NCBI RefSeq assembly: GCF_003323715.1
Contig: NZ_QOIN01000045.1
Location: 62,001 to 126,000, forward strand
Direction: 5' to 3'
Origin: Streptomyces diacarni
Lineage (GTDB): Bacteria; Actinomycetota; Actinomycetes; Streptomycetales; Streptomycetaceae
DNA length: 64,000 nt
The notes beneath the pieces are model-generated. The model did not search any database and had not been told where the DNA came from. It worked only from the letters and a program-made list of their open reading frames with translations. Of this stretch, positions 37,760 through 46,073 are shown one piece after another (position 1 is the stretch's first letter; each line of letters opens with the position of its first letter). Both the position numbers and the translations under genes were made by a program.

Positions 37760-38994
37760 GCACCACCACCGCCGCGCCCGCGAACACCCACCCCTCCGGC
37801 GGCGAGGGCGCGGCCCGGATCGAGGGGCTGCTGCTGGGGCTGGCCGCGGGGGACGCCGCCGGCTGGCCCTCGGGGCGGCACCGCGCCGCCCGGCTGCCGG
37901 ACTGGACCCGCAGGCTGACCCGCGAACTGGACACCTTCGCCGAACAGAACGCCACCACCACCCTGCCGGTGCCCATCGCGCTCAACCAGCCGCCCGAGCC
38001 GCTGCGTCTGGGCCCCTCCGACGACGCCGAGTGGGCCGCCTTCACCGCGTACGCCGTGCTGTCCGCCGACCCGGCGGCCCACAGCGACCTGGCGCCCGAC
38101 CAGCGGGTGCGCGCCGCGCTGACGCTGGCGTGGAACGCGCTGGCCGACGAGGTGGCGGCGGCCGCGGAGCGGGCCGAGGAGATCGAGTCGGCACAGATCC
38201 CGCTGCGCGCCCGCATCTCCGTACGGGCGGGCCTTGGCAATCTCGCCGCCGGGCTGCGGCCCCCGGCGACCGGGCACGACAACCCGCACTACTTCGACGA
38301 CGCCGCCTGCGGGCGCGCCGCCGTGCTGGCCGTCGTCCACCCGGGCGACCCCGCAGCCGCGGCCCGTCTTGCCGAGTTCGACGCCCGCTACACCCAGGAC
38401 GACGACGGCGTGCACGGCGCCCGCGCGATGGCCGCCGCCGTCGCGGTCGCGCTGGCGGGCGGCGAGACGGACACCTGCGTCGCGGCCGCACTCGACCAGC
38501 TCCCCGACGGCACCGAGATCCGCCGCAACACGCTGGCGGCCCTGCGGCTGGCGCACGCGGCGCTCAAGGAGAGCGCCGGGCTGCCGGGCAGCGCGTTCGC
38601 GCTGGTCCCGGTGTTGGAGCACGAGATCGTCGACCACGTCTACAGCTACGGCATCGCCGCCGCCGAGACGGTGCCCGTGGCGCTCGCGGTGGCGACCGCG
38701 GCCCGGGGCAGGCTGAGCGAGGCGGTACCGGCAGCCGCGTGCCTGTCCCGGGTCGCCGACTCGGCGCCCGCGCTGACCGGGGCGCTGGCCGGTGCGCTCG
38801 GCGGGGCGCGCGCGGTACCCGCCTCCTGGCGCGAGAGCTGCCGCAGGCTGTCCGGCTGCGCGCTGCCCCAGTTCGCGGGCGCCGACCTGGTGGAGACGGC
38901 GGGCCGGCTGGCCGCGCACCACCCGGCGCCCACCGACCGCCGTGCGGTCACCACCCGTCCAGACCACGCCCCGGAAGGACCCCAGAAGCCATGA
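37756..38994 (+). CDS. ADP-ribosylglycohydrolase-family protein 2 (degenerate metal site)
   Basis: This 412-residue protein aligns with its neighbours (RIEGLLLGLAAGDAAGWPSG at the start) but the metal motifs are altered: the expected TDDT reads PSDDAEW and the DADT motif reads SRVADSAP, losing the first Asp. It may have lost hydrolase activity and be structural or regulatory, or use different chemistry. The Asn/His-rich segment DNPHYFDDAACGRA and GVHGARAM remain. ATG overlaps the stop of protein 1 and its stop overlaps the next ATG. Confidence 0.75.
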   Translation: MSTTTAAPANTHPSGGEGAARIEGLLLGLAAGDAAGWPSGRHRAARLPDWTRRLTRELDTFAEQNATTTLPVPIALNQPPEPLRLGPSDDAEWAAFTAYAVLSADPAAHSDLAPDQRVRAALTLAWNALADEVAAAAERAEEIESAQIPLRARISVRAGLGNLAAGLRPPATGHDNPHYFDDAACGRAAVLAVVHPGDPAAAARLAEFDARYTQDDDGVHGARAMAAAVAVALAGGETDTCVAAALDQLPDGTEIRRNTLAALRLAHAALKESAGLPGSAFALVPVLEHEIVDHVYSYGIAAAETVPVALAVATAARGRLSEAVPAAACLSRVADSAPALTGALAGALGGARAVPASWRESCRRLSGCALPQFAGADLVETAGRLAAHHPAPTDRRAVTTRPDHAPEGPQKP

Positions 38995-40163
38995 GCTCCC
39001 CCACCGCACCCGCCGCGACGCTCTCCCTCACCGACCGGACCGTGGGCTGCCTGGTCGGCGCCGCCGTCGGCGACGCGCTCGGCGGGCCCGTCGAGGGCTG
39101 GTCGCCCGCCGCGATCGCCGAGCGGCACGGCGGTCGCGTCCGCGGCATCGTCGAACCGTTCCACAAGGACGCCTGGCGCACCGCCCGCCCCATCGCCCCG
39201 TACCACAAGGGCGACGGGCACGTCACCGACGACACCCTCATGACGCACGCCCTCGTCCGCGTCTACGAGAAGGTCCGCGACCATCTGGACGCCTACGCCG
39301 TGGCCGACCACCTGGTGCCCGACCTGATCGGCGAACCGCGCTGGATACCCGAACTGGAGGCCGAGGCCCTGCTGTTGCAGCGGATCTTCCTGGCCGAGAA
39401 GTGGCTGGTCGCGCGGATCCACTACGGGCACGTGGACCCGCGCGAGGCGGGCGTCGGCAACATCGTCAACTGCGGCGCCGCGATGTACATGGCCCCGGTC
39501 GGCGCGGTCAACGCGGGCAACCCGGACGCCGCCTACGCGGAGGCGCTCGACGTGGCGGGCGCCCACCAGTCCTCCTACGGGCGGGAGGCGGCCGGGGTGT
39601 TCGCCGCCGCCGTGGCCGCCGCGTTCCGGCCCGGCGCCACCCCGGAATCCGTCGTCGCCGAGGCGCTGCGGCTGGCCAAGGACGGCACGCGGGCCGCCGT
39701 CGAAGCCGTGCGCGAGACGGCCGCCGGGTACGACGACTGGGAGGCGGCGCTGGCGCCGCTGCGCGAGGCCGTCGCCCCGTTCGACACCGTGGGCCCCGAG
39801 TACCGCAGCCCCTCGCTGGGCGCCCGCCGCCCGTCGCGGCTGCACGCCATCGAGGAGTTGCCGATCGCCCTGGGCATGCTGCTGGTGGGCGGCGGCGACT
39901 ACCGCGCCACCGTCCTCGGCTCCGTCAACTACGGCCGCGACTGCGACTCCATCGCCTCCATGAGCGGCGCTCTGGTCGGCGCCCTGCACGGCGAGGCGGC
40001 CGTGCCCGCCGAGTGGAGCGCGGAGATCACCGCGGCCAGCAAACTGGACCTGCGCTCCCCCGCGCTGGCGCTGGCCGCCGTGGCGCGCGACGTGTACGCG
40101 CGCGACGTGGAGCGCAGGCGCGCTCACGAGGCGGCGTTCGCGACGCTGGCGGACGAGCGATGA
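38991..40163 (+). CDS. ADP-ribosylglycohydrolase-family protein 3
   Basis: The 390-residue protein has intact motifs: VGCLVGAAVGDALGGPVEGW, HVTDDTLMTHAL and NYGRDCDSIASMSGALVGALHG. The latter two provide the dinuclear metal ligands. An extra segment between them (IVNCGAAMYMAPVGAVNAGNPDAAYAEAL) belongs to the family. It is likely a catalytically competent glycosidase of the DraG/ARH fold. Overlap at both ends (ATGA) ties it to proteins 2 and 4. Confidence 0.85.
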   Translation: MSSPTAPAATLSLTDRTVGCLVGAAVGDALGGPVEGWSPAAIAERHGGRVRGIVEPFHKDAWRTARPIAPYHKGDGHVTDDTLMTHALVRVYEKVRDHLDAYAVADHLVPDLIGEPRWIPELEAEALLLQRIFLAEKWLVARIHYGHVDPREAGVGNIVNCGAAMYMAPVGAVNAGNPDAAYAEALDVAGAHQSSYGREAAGVFAAAVAAAFRPGATPESVVAEALRLAKDGTRAAVEAVRETAAGYDDWEAALAPLREAVAPFDTVGPEYRSPSLGARRPSRLHAIEELPIALGMLLVGGGDYRATVLGSVNYGRDCDSIASMSGALVGALHGEAAVPAEWSAEITAASKLDLRSPALALAAVARDVYARDVERRRAHEAAFATLADER

Positions 40164-41650
40164 CGCCGGGGTACGACGAGGGGGCGGCGCGGGCGCCCGT
40201 CGGCGAGGAGCCGCTGGTCCGGCTGACCTGGGTGCAGCCCGAGGACCTGGTCGGGCACGAGTTGCGGCAGGCGGCGCAGGACGGCCGCGACGTCGCGGAC
40301 GTGGAGCGGCGGTGGCGGGCGGCGGGCGGCACCCTCGCCCCCGAGCGGGCCGGAGCGTCACCCGCACCGGCCGCCCCGCGCCTGCGCGCGCTCGCCGGGG
40401 AATTGCTGGACGAGCTCGCCCGGATCGAGGCGCCCGCCGCCGCGTACGAGCCGACCGGTCTCGACGCGATCCGGGCCGCCTGCCCGAGCTGGCCAGGCGC
40501 GGACCACCGGGTGCGCCCCGGGTACGCGGAACGGCTGCACGCCGCCTGGCTGGGCCGTGCGGCCGGATGCGTGCTGGGCAAGCCGGTGGAGAAGGTGACG
40601 CTTCAGGGCATCAGGGCGCTGGCCAGGGCCACCGGCAACTGGCCGCTGTCCGGCTGGTTCACCGAGCGCGGCCTGGACGCCGCGACCGCCGCGGCGCACC
40701 CGTGGAACCGCCGCTCCGCCGCGAACTCGCTCGCCGAGAACATCGACGGAGCGCCCGAGGACGACGACCTCAACTACCCGCTGCTCGGCGTGCTGCTGCT
40801 GGAGCGGTACGGGCACGGCTTCACCACGGGCGACGTGGCACGGCTGTGGCTGGACGAGCTGCCCGCGGGGCGCACGTTCACGGCCGAGCGGGTGGCGTAC
40901 CGCAACCTGCTGGCCGGCGTCGAGCCGCCGCTCACCGGCGCGTACCGCAACCCGTTCCGCGAGTGGATCGGGGCGCAGATCCGCGCCGACGTGTTCGGCT
41001 GGACCCATCCGGGCGACCCGGGCGCCGCGGCCGAGGCGGCGTGGCGGGACGCCACGCTGACCCACACGGCGAACGGCGTCTACGGCGCGATGTTCATCGC
41101 CGCGGCGCTCGCCCACGCGGCGGGCCTCGGCGACGGGGCCGCGGTGGAGGGGTGCCTGGAGGCGGGGCTGTCCGTCGTCCCGCCGGCGTCGCGGTACGCG
41201 ACCGCCGTACGCACGGGCATCGCGGCGGCGCGGGAGGCGCCCGACGACTCGCCTGCGGGCTTCGCGCACGTGGTGGACGGGCTGCACGCCGCCTACGGGG
41301 ACCACCACTGGGTCCACGTGCTGCCCAACGCGGCGCTGCTCGCCGCCGCGCTGACCCACGCGCGGGGCGATTTCGAAGGCGCCGTGTGCCGGGTCGTCTC
41401 CGGCGGCTGGGACACCGACTCCAATGGCGCGAGCGCCGGTTCCCTGACGGGGCTGCTCGCCGGAGCGCCCGCAGCCCTCCCCGCCCGCTGGACGGCCCCG
41501 CTGAAGAACCGCCTGGCGACGAGCGTGGGCGGCATGGACGGCACGGGCTTCGACGCGCTGGCGGCCCGTACCCACGCGCTCGCCGCCACCGTCCGTCCGT
41601 CTCCCTCCTCCCCCTCGTCCCCCGACGCCACAGGAGACACCACGTCATGA
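40160..41650 (+). CDS. ADP-ribosylglycohydrolase-family protein 4
   Basis: The largest of the four at 496 residues. After a ~110-residue N-terminal extension (LTWVQPEDLVGHELRQAAQDGRD) comes the core: AAWLGRAAGCVLGKPVEK, an acidic PEDDDLNYPLLGVLLLE in place of TDDT, and SGGWDTDSNGASAGSLTGLL in place of DADT. These variants are self-consistent in a subgroup of the family and preserve acidic metal ligands. It is probably a distinct glycosidase acting on another step or substrate. Stop overlaps the CoA transferase start. Confidence 0.82.
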   Translation: MTPGYDEGAARAPVGEEPLVRLTWVQPEDLVGHELRQAAQDGRDVADVERRWRAAGGTLAPERAGASPAPAAPRLRALAGELLDELARIEAPAAAYEPTGLDAIRAACPSWPGADHRVRPGYAERLHAAWLGRAAGCVLGKPVEKVTLQGIRALARATGNWPLSGWFTERGLDAATAAAHPWNRRSAANSLAENIDGAPEDDDLNYPLLGVLLLERYGHGFTTGDVARLWLDELPAGRTFTAERVAYRNLLAGVEPPLTGAYRNPFREWIGAQIRADVFGWTHPGDPGAAAEAAWRDATLTHTANGVYGAMFIAAALAHAAGLGDGAAVEGCLEAGLSVVPPASRYATAVRTGIAAAREAPDDSPAGFAHVVDGLHAAYGDHHWVHVLPNAALLAAALTHARGDFEGAVCRVVSGGWDTDSNGASAGSLTGLLAGAPAALPARWTAPLKNRLATSVGGMDGTGFDALAARTHALAATVRPSPSSPSSPDATGDTTS

Positions 41651-42912
41651 ACGACATGCACGAGGCCCCTTCGCACGGGACCGAGCCCCCTGCACACGGG
41701 GCCGAGAACCCTTCGCACGGGGTCGGGGCGCCGCTGCGCGACCTGCGCGTACTCGACCTCGCCACGCTCTTCGCAGGGCCCCTCGCCGCCACCATGCTCG
41801 GCGATTTCGGTGCCGAGGTCATCAAGGTGGAGCACCCGCACAAGCCGGACCCGTCGCGGGGGCACGGCCCCAGCAAGGACGGGGTCGGCCTGTGGTGGAA
41901 GCTGCTGGGCCGCAACAAGCGCACGGTCACCCTCGACCTGTCGTCCCCGCAGGGACGCGAGGTGCTGCTGAGGCTCGCGGCCGACGCCGACGTGGTCATC
42001 GAGAACTTCCGCCCCGGCACCCTGGAGCGATGGGGCCTGGGCTGGGACGCGCTGTCCGAGGCCAACCCGCGTCTCGTGCTGGCCCGGGTGACCGGGTTCG
42101 GGCAGCGCGGCCCGTACGCGCAGCGGCCCGGCTTCGGCACCCTCGCCGAGGCGATGAGCGGCTTCGCCGCCGTCACCGGCGAACCCGACGGGCCGCCGAC
42201 GCTGCCGCCGTTCGGGCTCGCCGACTCCATCGCGGCGCTGTCGACGGCGTACGCCGTGATGACGGCGCTGGCCGGACGCGCGCACACCGGGCGCGGCCAG
42301 GTGGTGGACATGGCCATCATCGAGCCGATGCTGACGGTCCTGGGGCCGCAGCCGCTCTGGTACGACCAGCTCGGCTACGTCCAGCCGCGCACCGGCAACC
42401 GTTCGGCCAACAACGCGCCCCGCAACACCTACCGCACGGCCGACGACCGCTGGGTGGCCGTCTCCACCTCCGCGCAGTCCGTGGCCGAGCGCGTGCTGCG
42501 GCTGGTGGGGCGTCCTGAGTTCCTGGACGAACCCTGGTTCGCGACGGGGGCCGGACGCGCCGAGCACGCCGCCGAGCTGGACGAGGCGGTCGGCGGCTGG
42601 ATAGCCCGCCATACCAGGGACGAGGTCGTGAGCGCCTTCGAACAGGCGCAGGCGGCCGTCGCGCCCGTCTACGACGTGCGCGATGTGATGGCCGACCCGC
42701 AGTACCGGGCGCTCGACTCGATCACCAGTGTCGAAGACGACGAACTCGGGCCGGTGAAGATGCAGAACGTCCTCTTCCGGCTGTCGGAGACCCCCGGCGC
42801 GATCCGCTGGGCGGGGCGGCGGCACGGCGCCGACACCGACGCCGTGCTCGGCGGCCTCGGCCTGAGCGAGGCGGAGATAGCGGCGCTGCGCGAGGCGGGT
42901 GTGGTGCGGTGA
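41647..42912 (+). CDS. Class III CoA transferase (CaiB/BaiF family)
   Basis: The 421-residue protein has family III signatures: LRVLDLATLFAGPLAATMLGDFGAEVIKVEHP, ENFRPGTLERWGLGWDAL, and the catalytic Asp likely D181 in TGEPDGPP, aligned with the formyl-CoA transferase site. It transfers CoA between carboxylic acids. In this operon it would activate an acid released from a glycoside before the CitE-like lyase acts. The start overlaps the glycohydrolase stop, the stop overlaps the next GTG. Confidence 0.87.
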   Translation: MNDMHEAPSHGTEPPAHGAENPSHGVGAPLRDLRVLDLATLFAGPLAATMLGDFGAEVIKVEHPHKPDPSRGHGPSKDGVGLWWKLLGRNKRTVTLDLSSPQGREVLLRLAADADVVIENFRPGTLERWGLGWDALSEANPRLVLARVTGFGQRGPYAQRPGFGTLAEAMSGFAAVTGEPDGPPTLPPFGLADSIAALSTAYAVMTALAGRAHTGRGQVVDMAIIEPMLTVLGPQPLWYDQLGYVQPRTGNRSANNAPRNTYRTADDRWVAVSTSAQSVAERVLRLVGRPEFLDEPWFATGAGRAEHAAELDEAVGGWIARHTRDEVVSAFEQAQAAVAPVYDVRDVMADPQYRALDSITSVEDDELGPVKMQNVLFRLSETPGAIRWAGRRHGADTDAVLGGLGLSEAEIAALREAGVVR

Positions 42913-43826
42913 ACGCCTCGTCCACGGCGGCTGTGGGCCGCCCGCACCCGGCCGCCGCCGACACCTGCCTGACCTGGCTCACCTGGCTCTACGTACCCGG
43001 TGACCGGCCCGACGTGGTCGCCAAGGCGCTGCGTTCGGGCGCCGACGTGGTGCTCGTCGACCTGGAGGACGCCGTCGCGCCGGAGCGGAAGGCGTACGCG
43101 CGCGCGGCGACCGCCGAACTGCTGGCGCAGGGTCCGCCAGGGCCCGTGCCCGTCCACGTGCGGGTCAACGCGCTGGACGGGCCGCTCGCCGCCGACGACA
43201 TCCGCACGCTCGCCCACCTGCCGGGACTGGCCGGGCTGCGGCTGCCGAAGGTGACGGACCCGGACGATCTGCGGCGGGCGGCCGGATGGGTCCGCGCCGG
43301 CACGCACACGCCGCCGCTGTACCCGCTGCTGGAGTCCGCGCTCGGCGTCGAGCGCGCCTTCGAGATCGCCACGGGGCACGGCGCGGTGCGGGGCCTGGCG
43401 CTCGGCGAGGCCGATCTGCGGGCCGACCTGGGCGTCGGGGGTGGCGGGCTCGGCTACGCGCGGGGCCGGGCCGTCGTCGCCGCACGCGCCGCCGGGCTGG
43501 CGCCGCCGCCCCAGTCGGTCTACCCCGACGTGCGGGACACCGAGGGCCTGGCCCGCGACTGCGCCGAGGGCCGCGCGCTCGGCTTCCTGGGCCGTACCGC
43601 CATCCACCCGCGCCAACTCCCCGTCATCGAGGCCGCCTACCGGCCCTCGCCCGCACAGGTCGAGGCGGCGGAGGAGATCGTGGCGGCCGCCGAACAGGAG
43701 GCGGGCGCCCTCGCGCTGGCGGACGGCCGCTTCGTCGACGCCGCGGTGGTCGCGGGCGCGCGGCGCACCCTGGCGCTGGCCCGCAGGTCCTGCGGCTCCC
43801 CAGGGGGCGGGGCCCGGTCGAGGTGA
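42909..43826 (+). CDS. CitE-like CoA lyase (HpcH/HpaI aldolase family)
   Basis: The 305-residue TIM-barrel protein resembles citrate lyase beta and malyl/beta-methylmalyl-CoA lyases: LYVPGDRPDVVAKALRSGADVVLVDLEDAVAPERK near the N-terminus, an acidic metal site LALGEADLRADLGV, and HPRQLPVIEAAY with the conserved C-terminal fold. It probably cleaves an acyl-CoA made by the preceding CoA transferase. Its GTG overlaps the upstream stop, and it is the last gene of the operon. Confidence 0.85.
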   Translation: MNASSTAAVGRPHPAAADTCLTWLTWLYVPGDRPDVVAKALRSGADVVLVDLEDAVAPERKAYARAATAELLAQGPPGPVPVHVRVNALDGPLAADDIRTLAHLPGLAGLRLPKVTDPDDLRRAAGWVRAGTHTPPLYPLLESALGVERAFEIATGHGAVRGLALGEADLRADLGVGGGGLGYARGRAVVAARAAGLAPPPQSVYPDVRDTEGLARDCAEGRALGFLGRTAIHPRQLPVIEAAYRPSPAQVEAAEEIVAAAEQEAGALALADGRFVDAAVVAGARRTLALARRSCGSPGGGARSR

Positions 43827-43834
43827 CCGGGCCC
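43810..43834. terminator. Terminator overlapping the stop of the lyase gene
   Basis: GGGCCCGGTC (43810-43819) and GACCGGGCCC (43825-43834) form a perfect 10-bp stem with a 5-nt loop, overlapping the lyase stop and separating it from the convergent VIT gene (stop at 43859). It can work in both directions. Confidence 0.75.
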
Positions 43835-43858
43835 GGCGGGGGCCGCGTCAGCCCCTCG

Positions 43859-44590
43859 TCAGCCCATCGCGACCCCGAACAGTGCGCCCAGACCGTAGGT
43901 GACGCCCGCGGCGGCGGCGCCGAGGCCGAGCTGGCGCAGGCCGCTGAACCACCAGGGGCGTGCGGTGACCCGCGCGACGACCGCGCCGCAGGCGAACAGG
44001 CCCACCAGGGCCAGCACGACGGCGGGCCACAGCGCGGTGGTGCCGAACAGGTACGGGAGCACGGGCAGCACGGCTCCCAGCGAGAAGGAGAAGAAGGAGG
44101 AGACCGCGGCGACGGTCGGCGAGGGCAGGTCGGCGGGGTCGACGCCCAGCTCCTCCCGCGCGTGTATCTCCAGCGCCTGTTCCGGGTCGCGGTGCAGCTG
44201 CTCGGCCACCTGCAACGCCAGGTCGCCGTCCACGCCGCGCGCCTCGTACAGCGCGGCGAGCTCCCTGATCTCCTCGCCGGGGCTGCGCCGCAGCTCCCTG
44301 CGCTCGACCTCCAGTTCGGCCTGGACGAGCTCCCGCTGCGAGGCGACGGAGGTGTACTCGCCCGCGGCCATCGAGAAGGCGCCGGCGGCCAGGCCCGCCA
44401 GGCCGGAGATGACGATGGTCTGCGGTGCGGCCGAGCTTCCCGCCACGCCGGTCATCAGACCCAGGTTGGAGACCAGACCGTCCATCGCGCCGAAGACGGC
44501 GGGGCGCAGCCAGCCTCCGTTGACGTCGCGGTGGGTGTGGTTGTCGCGGTGGGCGACGTGTGTCGGGTCTGAGACTCCGGCTTCGGACAT
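43859..44590 (-). CDS. VIT1/CCC1-family iron/manganese transporter
   Basis: The 243-residue membrane protein matches the VIT/CCC1 family: RPAVFGAMDGLVSNLGLMTGVAG at the first helix, LAGLAAGAFSMAAGEYTSVASQRE with family Asp/Glu and Met residues, and C-terminal hydrophobic helices. A charged cytoplasmic segment (ELVQAELEVERRELRRSPGEEIREL) links helices 2 and 3. It would move Fe2+ or Mn2+ out of the cytosol. ATG 44590 is chosen because a strong palindrome and ribosome site lie between it and mnhG; upstream codons look non-coding. Confidence 0.87.
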   Translation of the reverse strand: MSEAGVSDPTHVAHRDNHTHRDVNGGWLRPAVFGAMDGLVSNLGLMTGVAGSSAAPQTIVISGLAGLAAGAFSMAAGEYTSVASQRELVQAELEVERRELRRSPGEEIRELAALYEARGVDGDLALQVAEQLHRDPEQALEIHAREELGVDPADLPSPTVAAVSSFFSFSLGAVLPVLPYLFGTTALWPAVVLALVGLFACGAVVARVTARPWWFSGLRQLGLGAAAAGVTYGLGALFGVAMG

Positions 44591-44621
44591 GGCCGGTACG
44601 GCTCCTTCACGGTCAGCGGTG

Positions 44622-44672
44622 CCTGCGCCTTTCGTGCGCCGACCTTCGAAGAATAGGCACGAAAGGCGCAGG
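44622..44672 (-). promoter_or_regulatory. Perfect 16-bp inverted repeat before the VIT transporter
   Basis: Arms 44622-44637 (CCTGCGCCTTTCGTGC) and 44657-44672 are perfectly complementary, 19 nt apart. On the minus strand the spacer contains TATTCT, a -10-like hexamer, so the arms would flank the promoter of the VIT gene. It lies between mnhG (stop 44705) and the VIT start (44590), so it may also end mnh transcription, although no U-run follows. The operator reading is favoured; it does not look like an iron box I know. Confidence 0.5.
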
Positions 44673-44704
44673 GCTGCCAGCAAGGAAGGCCGTACTTACC
44701 CCGC

Positions 44705-45082
44705 TCACCTGCGGTTTTCCCTCTCGTCCTCGGCGGCGGCCCGCCGCAGCGCCTCCTCCAGTTCGTCGAGCACGATGTCCTCGCTGTCCATGCGGCCCGT
44801 CCGGTAGGCGGCGCGGCCGACCATGTGCGCGGCCACCGGGGAGGTCGCCAGCTGGAAGAGGCCGACGAGCAGCAGGATGCCCAGGTCGACCAGGCTGCGC
44901 ACCCACAGGCCCGAGCCGACGAGCACGAGCAGCAGGCCGAAGGACTGCGGCTTGGTGGCGGCGTGCATCCGGGTGAGCACGTCGGGCAGGCGCAGCAGCC
45001 CGATGCCGGCCAGGAGGCAGAGCACGCCGCCCGCCAGCATGAACACGGCGCCCGCGACGTCCGCCACGGCGGTCCAGTTCAC
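44705..45082 (-). CDS. mnhG: Mnh/Mrp antiporter subunit G
   Basis: The 125-residue membrane protein has the MnhG/PhaG pattern: ADVAGAVFMLAGGVLCLLAGIGLLRLPDVLTRMHAATKPQSFGLLLVLVG and two further helices. GTG 45082 overlaps mnhF by 4 bp. A charged Glu/Arg C-terminal tail (~25 residues) is extra. Last gene of the antiporter operon. Mnh complexes exchange Na+/K+/H+ and support pH and salt tolerance. Confidence 0.9.
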   Translation of the reverse strand: MNWTAVADVAGAVFMLAGGVLCLLAGIGLLRLPDVLTRMHAATKPQSFGLLLVLVGSGLWVRSLVDLGILLLVGLFQLATSPVAAHMVGRAAYRTGRMDSEDIVLDELEEALRRAAAEDERENRR

Positions 45083-45492
45083 CGCGCCTCCCTGGGCCCC
45101 TGGCCGGGCCGCCGCCCGGGCTCCTCCGCGTCGCGGGCGTCGCCTGCCGCGCCGTTGTCCTGGTCGCCGCCGCCCTCCTCGCCCGTGTCCTGGCTCTCGT
45201 CCACGTCGCCGGTTCCCGCCTCGTCCCGCAGCGCCATGAAGCGGGCGACACCGACAGAACCCGTGAAGCCGAGGAAGGAGAGCACCAGCAGGACGGGCAG
45301 GTAGAAGGCGTTGCCGCGCACGGCGGTCTGGAGGCCGATACCGGCCATGACGACGGCCACCAGCGCGTCGAGGGCGACCGCGCGGTCCAGCGTGGAGGGG
45401 CCCAGCACCATGCGCAGGGTCACCATCAGCCCGGCGGCCAGCAGCAGCCCGGCGATCACCGTGGCGACCACCTCGTGCGCCGTCGCGGTCAT
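45079..45492 (-). CDS. mnhF: Mnh/Mrp antiporter subunit F
   Basis: 137 residues with three hydrophobic segments (VVATVIAGLLLAAGLMVTLRMVLGP, VALDALVAVVMAGIGLQTAVR and LPVLLVLSFLGFTGSVGVARFM), typical of MnhF/MrpF. A ~45-residue acidic Gly/Asp-rich tail follows, longer than usual. ATG overlaps mnhE (ATGA) and the stop overlaps mnhG. Confidence 0.9.
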   Translation of the reverse strand: MTATAHEVVATVIAGLLLAAGLMVTLRMVLGPSTLDRAVALDALVAVVMAGIGLQTAVRGNAFYLPVLLVLSFLGFTGSVGVARFMALRDEAGTGDVDESQDTGEEGGGDQDNGAAGDARDAEEPGRRPGQGPREAR

Positions 45493-46073
45493 CGCCACCG
45501 CCCGAACAGCTCCTGCGCGCTCTGAGAGGCGCGGATCGCGTCGATGTCGGCGCGGGTGCCGAACGCCCGCACGACACGGGTCTCCAGGCGCAGCGCGTCG
45601 CGCCTGGCGCGGTCCCGCTCGTCCTCCAGCTCGCCGCCCATCACGTGGAGGTAGAGGGTGCCCGAGCGGCGGTCCACCTCCAGGACGGTGCTGCCGGGCA
45701 CGGCGGTGACGCACACGGCGGTCACCGTCAGCATCAGGTCGCCGGGGCAGCGCATCGTGACGCCGAGCACGGCGCAGCGCGGGCGGCTGGGGGCGAGGAG
45801 GTAGCGGTTGACCCGCCAGCTGGAGACGACGAGGTCCAGTGCGAAGCGCGCGGTGAAGCGCGCGATGCCCAGCGGGTGCGGGCGCGCCTGCTTCTCGATC
45901 GGCGGGAGCGGGAAGACCAGCACCACCAGGAGCGCGACGAACACCCCCGTCACGATGTTGGCGGGTGTCGGTGTGCCCCACAGCAGCATCCACAGCAGGG
46001 TCAGGCCGAGCACCATGGGCCACTGGGTGGCGCGCAGCCTGCTGGCCTCGGGCAGTCGCTGGGGTGAGGTCAT
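45489..46073 (-). CDS. mnhE: Mnh/Mrp antiporter subunit E
   Basis: The 194-residue MnhE/MrpE protein has two N-terminal helices (LGLTLLWMLLWGTP, NIVTGVFVALLVVLVFPL) and the family cytosolic section VVSSWRVNRYLLAPSRPR...LYLHVMG. It overlaps mnhD (TGATG) and mnhF (ATGA). It is required for stable assembly of the complex in other bacteria. Confidence 0.9.
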   Translation of the reverse strand: MTSPQRLPEASRLRATQWPMVLGLTLLWMLLWGTPTPANIVTGVFVALLVVLVFPLPPIEKQARPHPLGIARFTARFALDLVVSSWRVNRYLLAPSRPRCAVLGVTMRCPGDLMLTVTAVCVTAVPGSTVLEVDRRSGTLYLHVMGGELEDERDRARRDALRLETRVVRAFGTRADIDAIRASQSAQELFGRWR

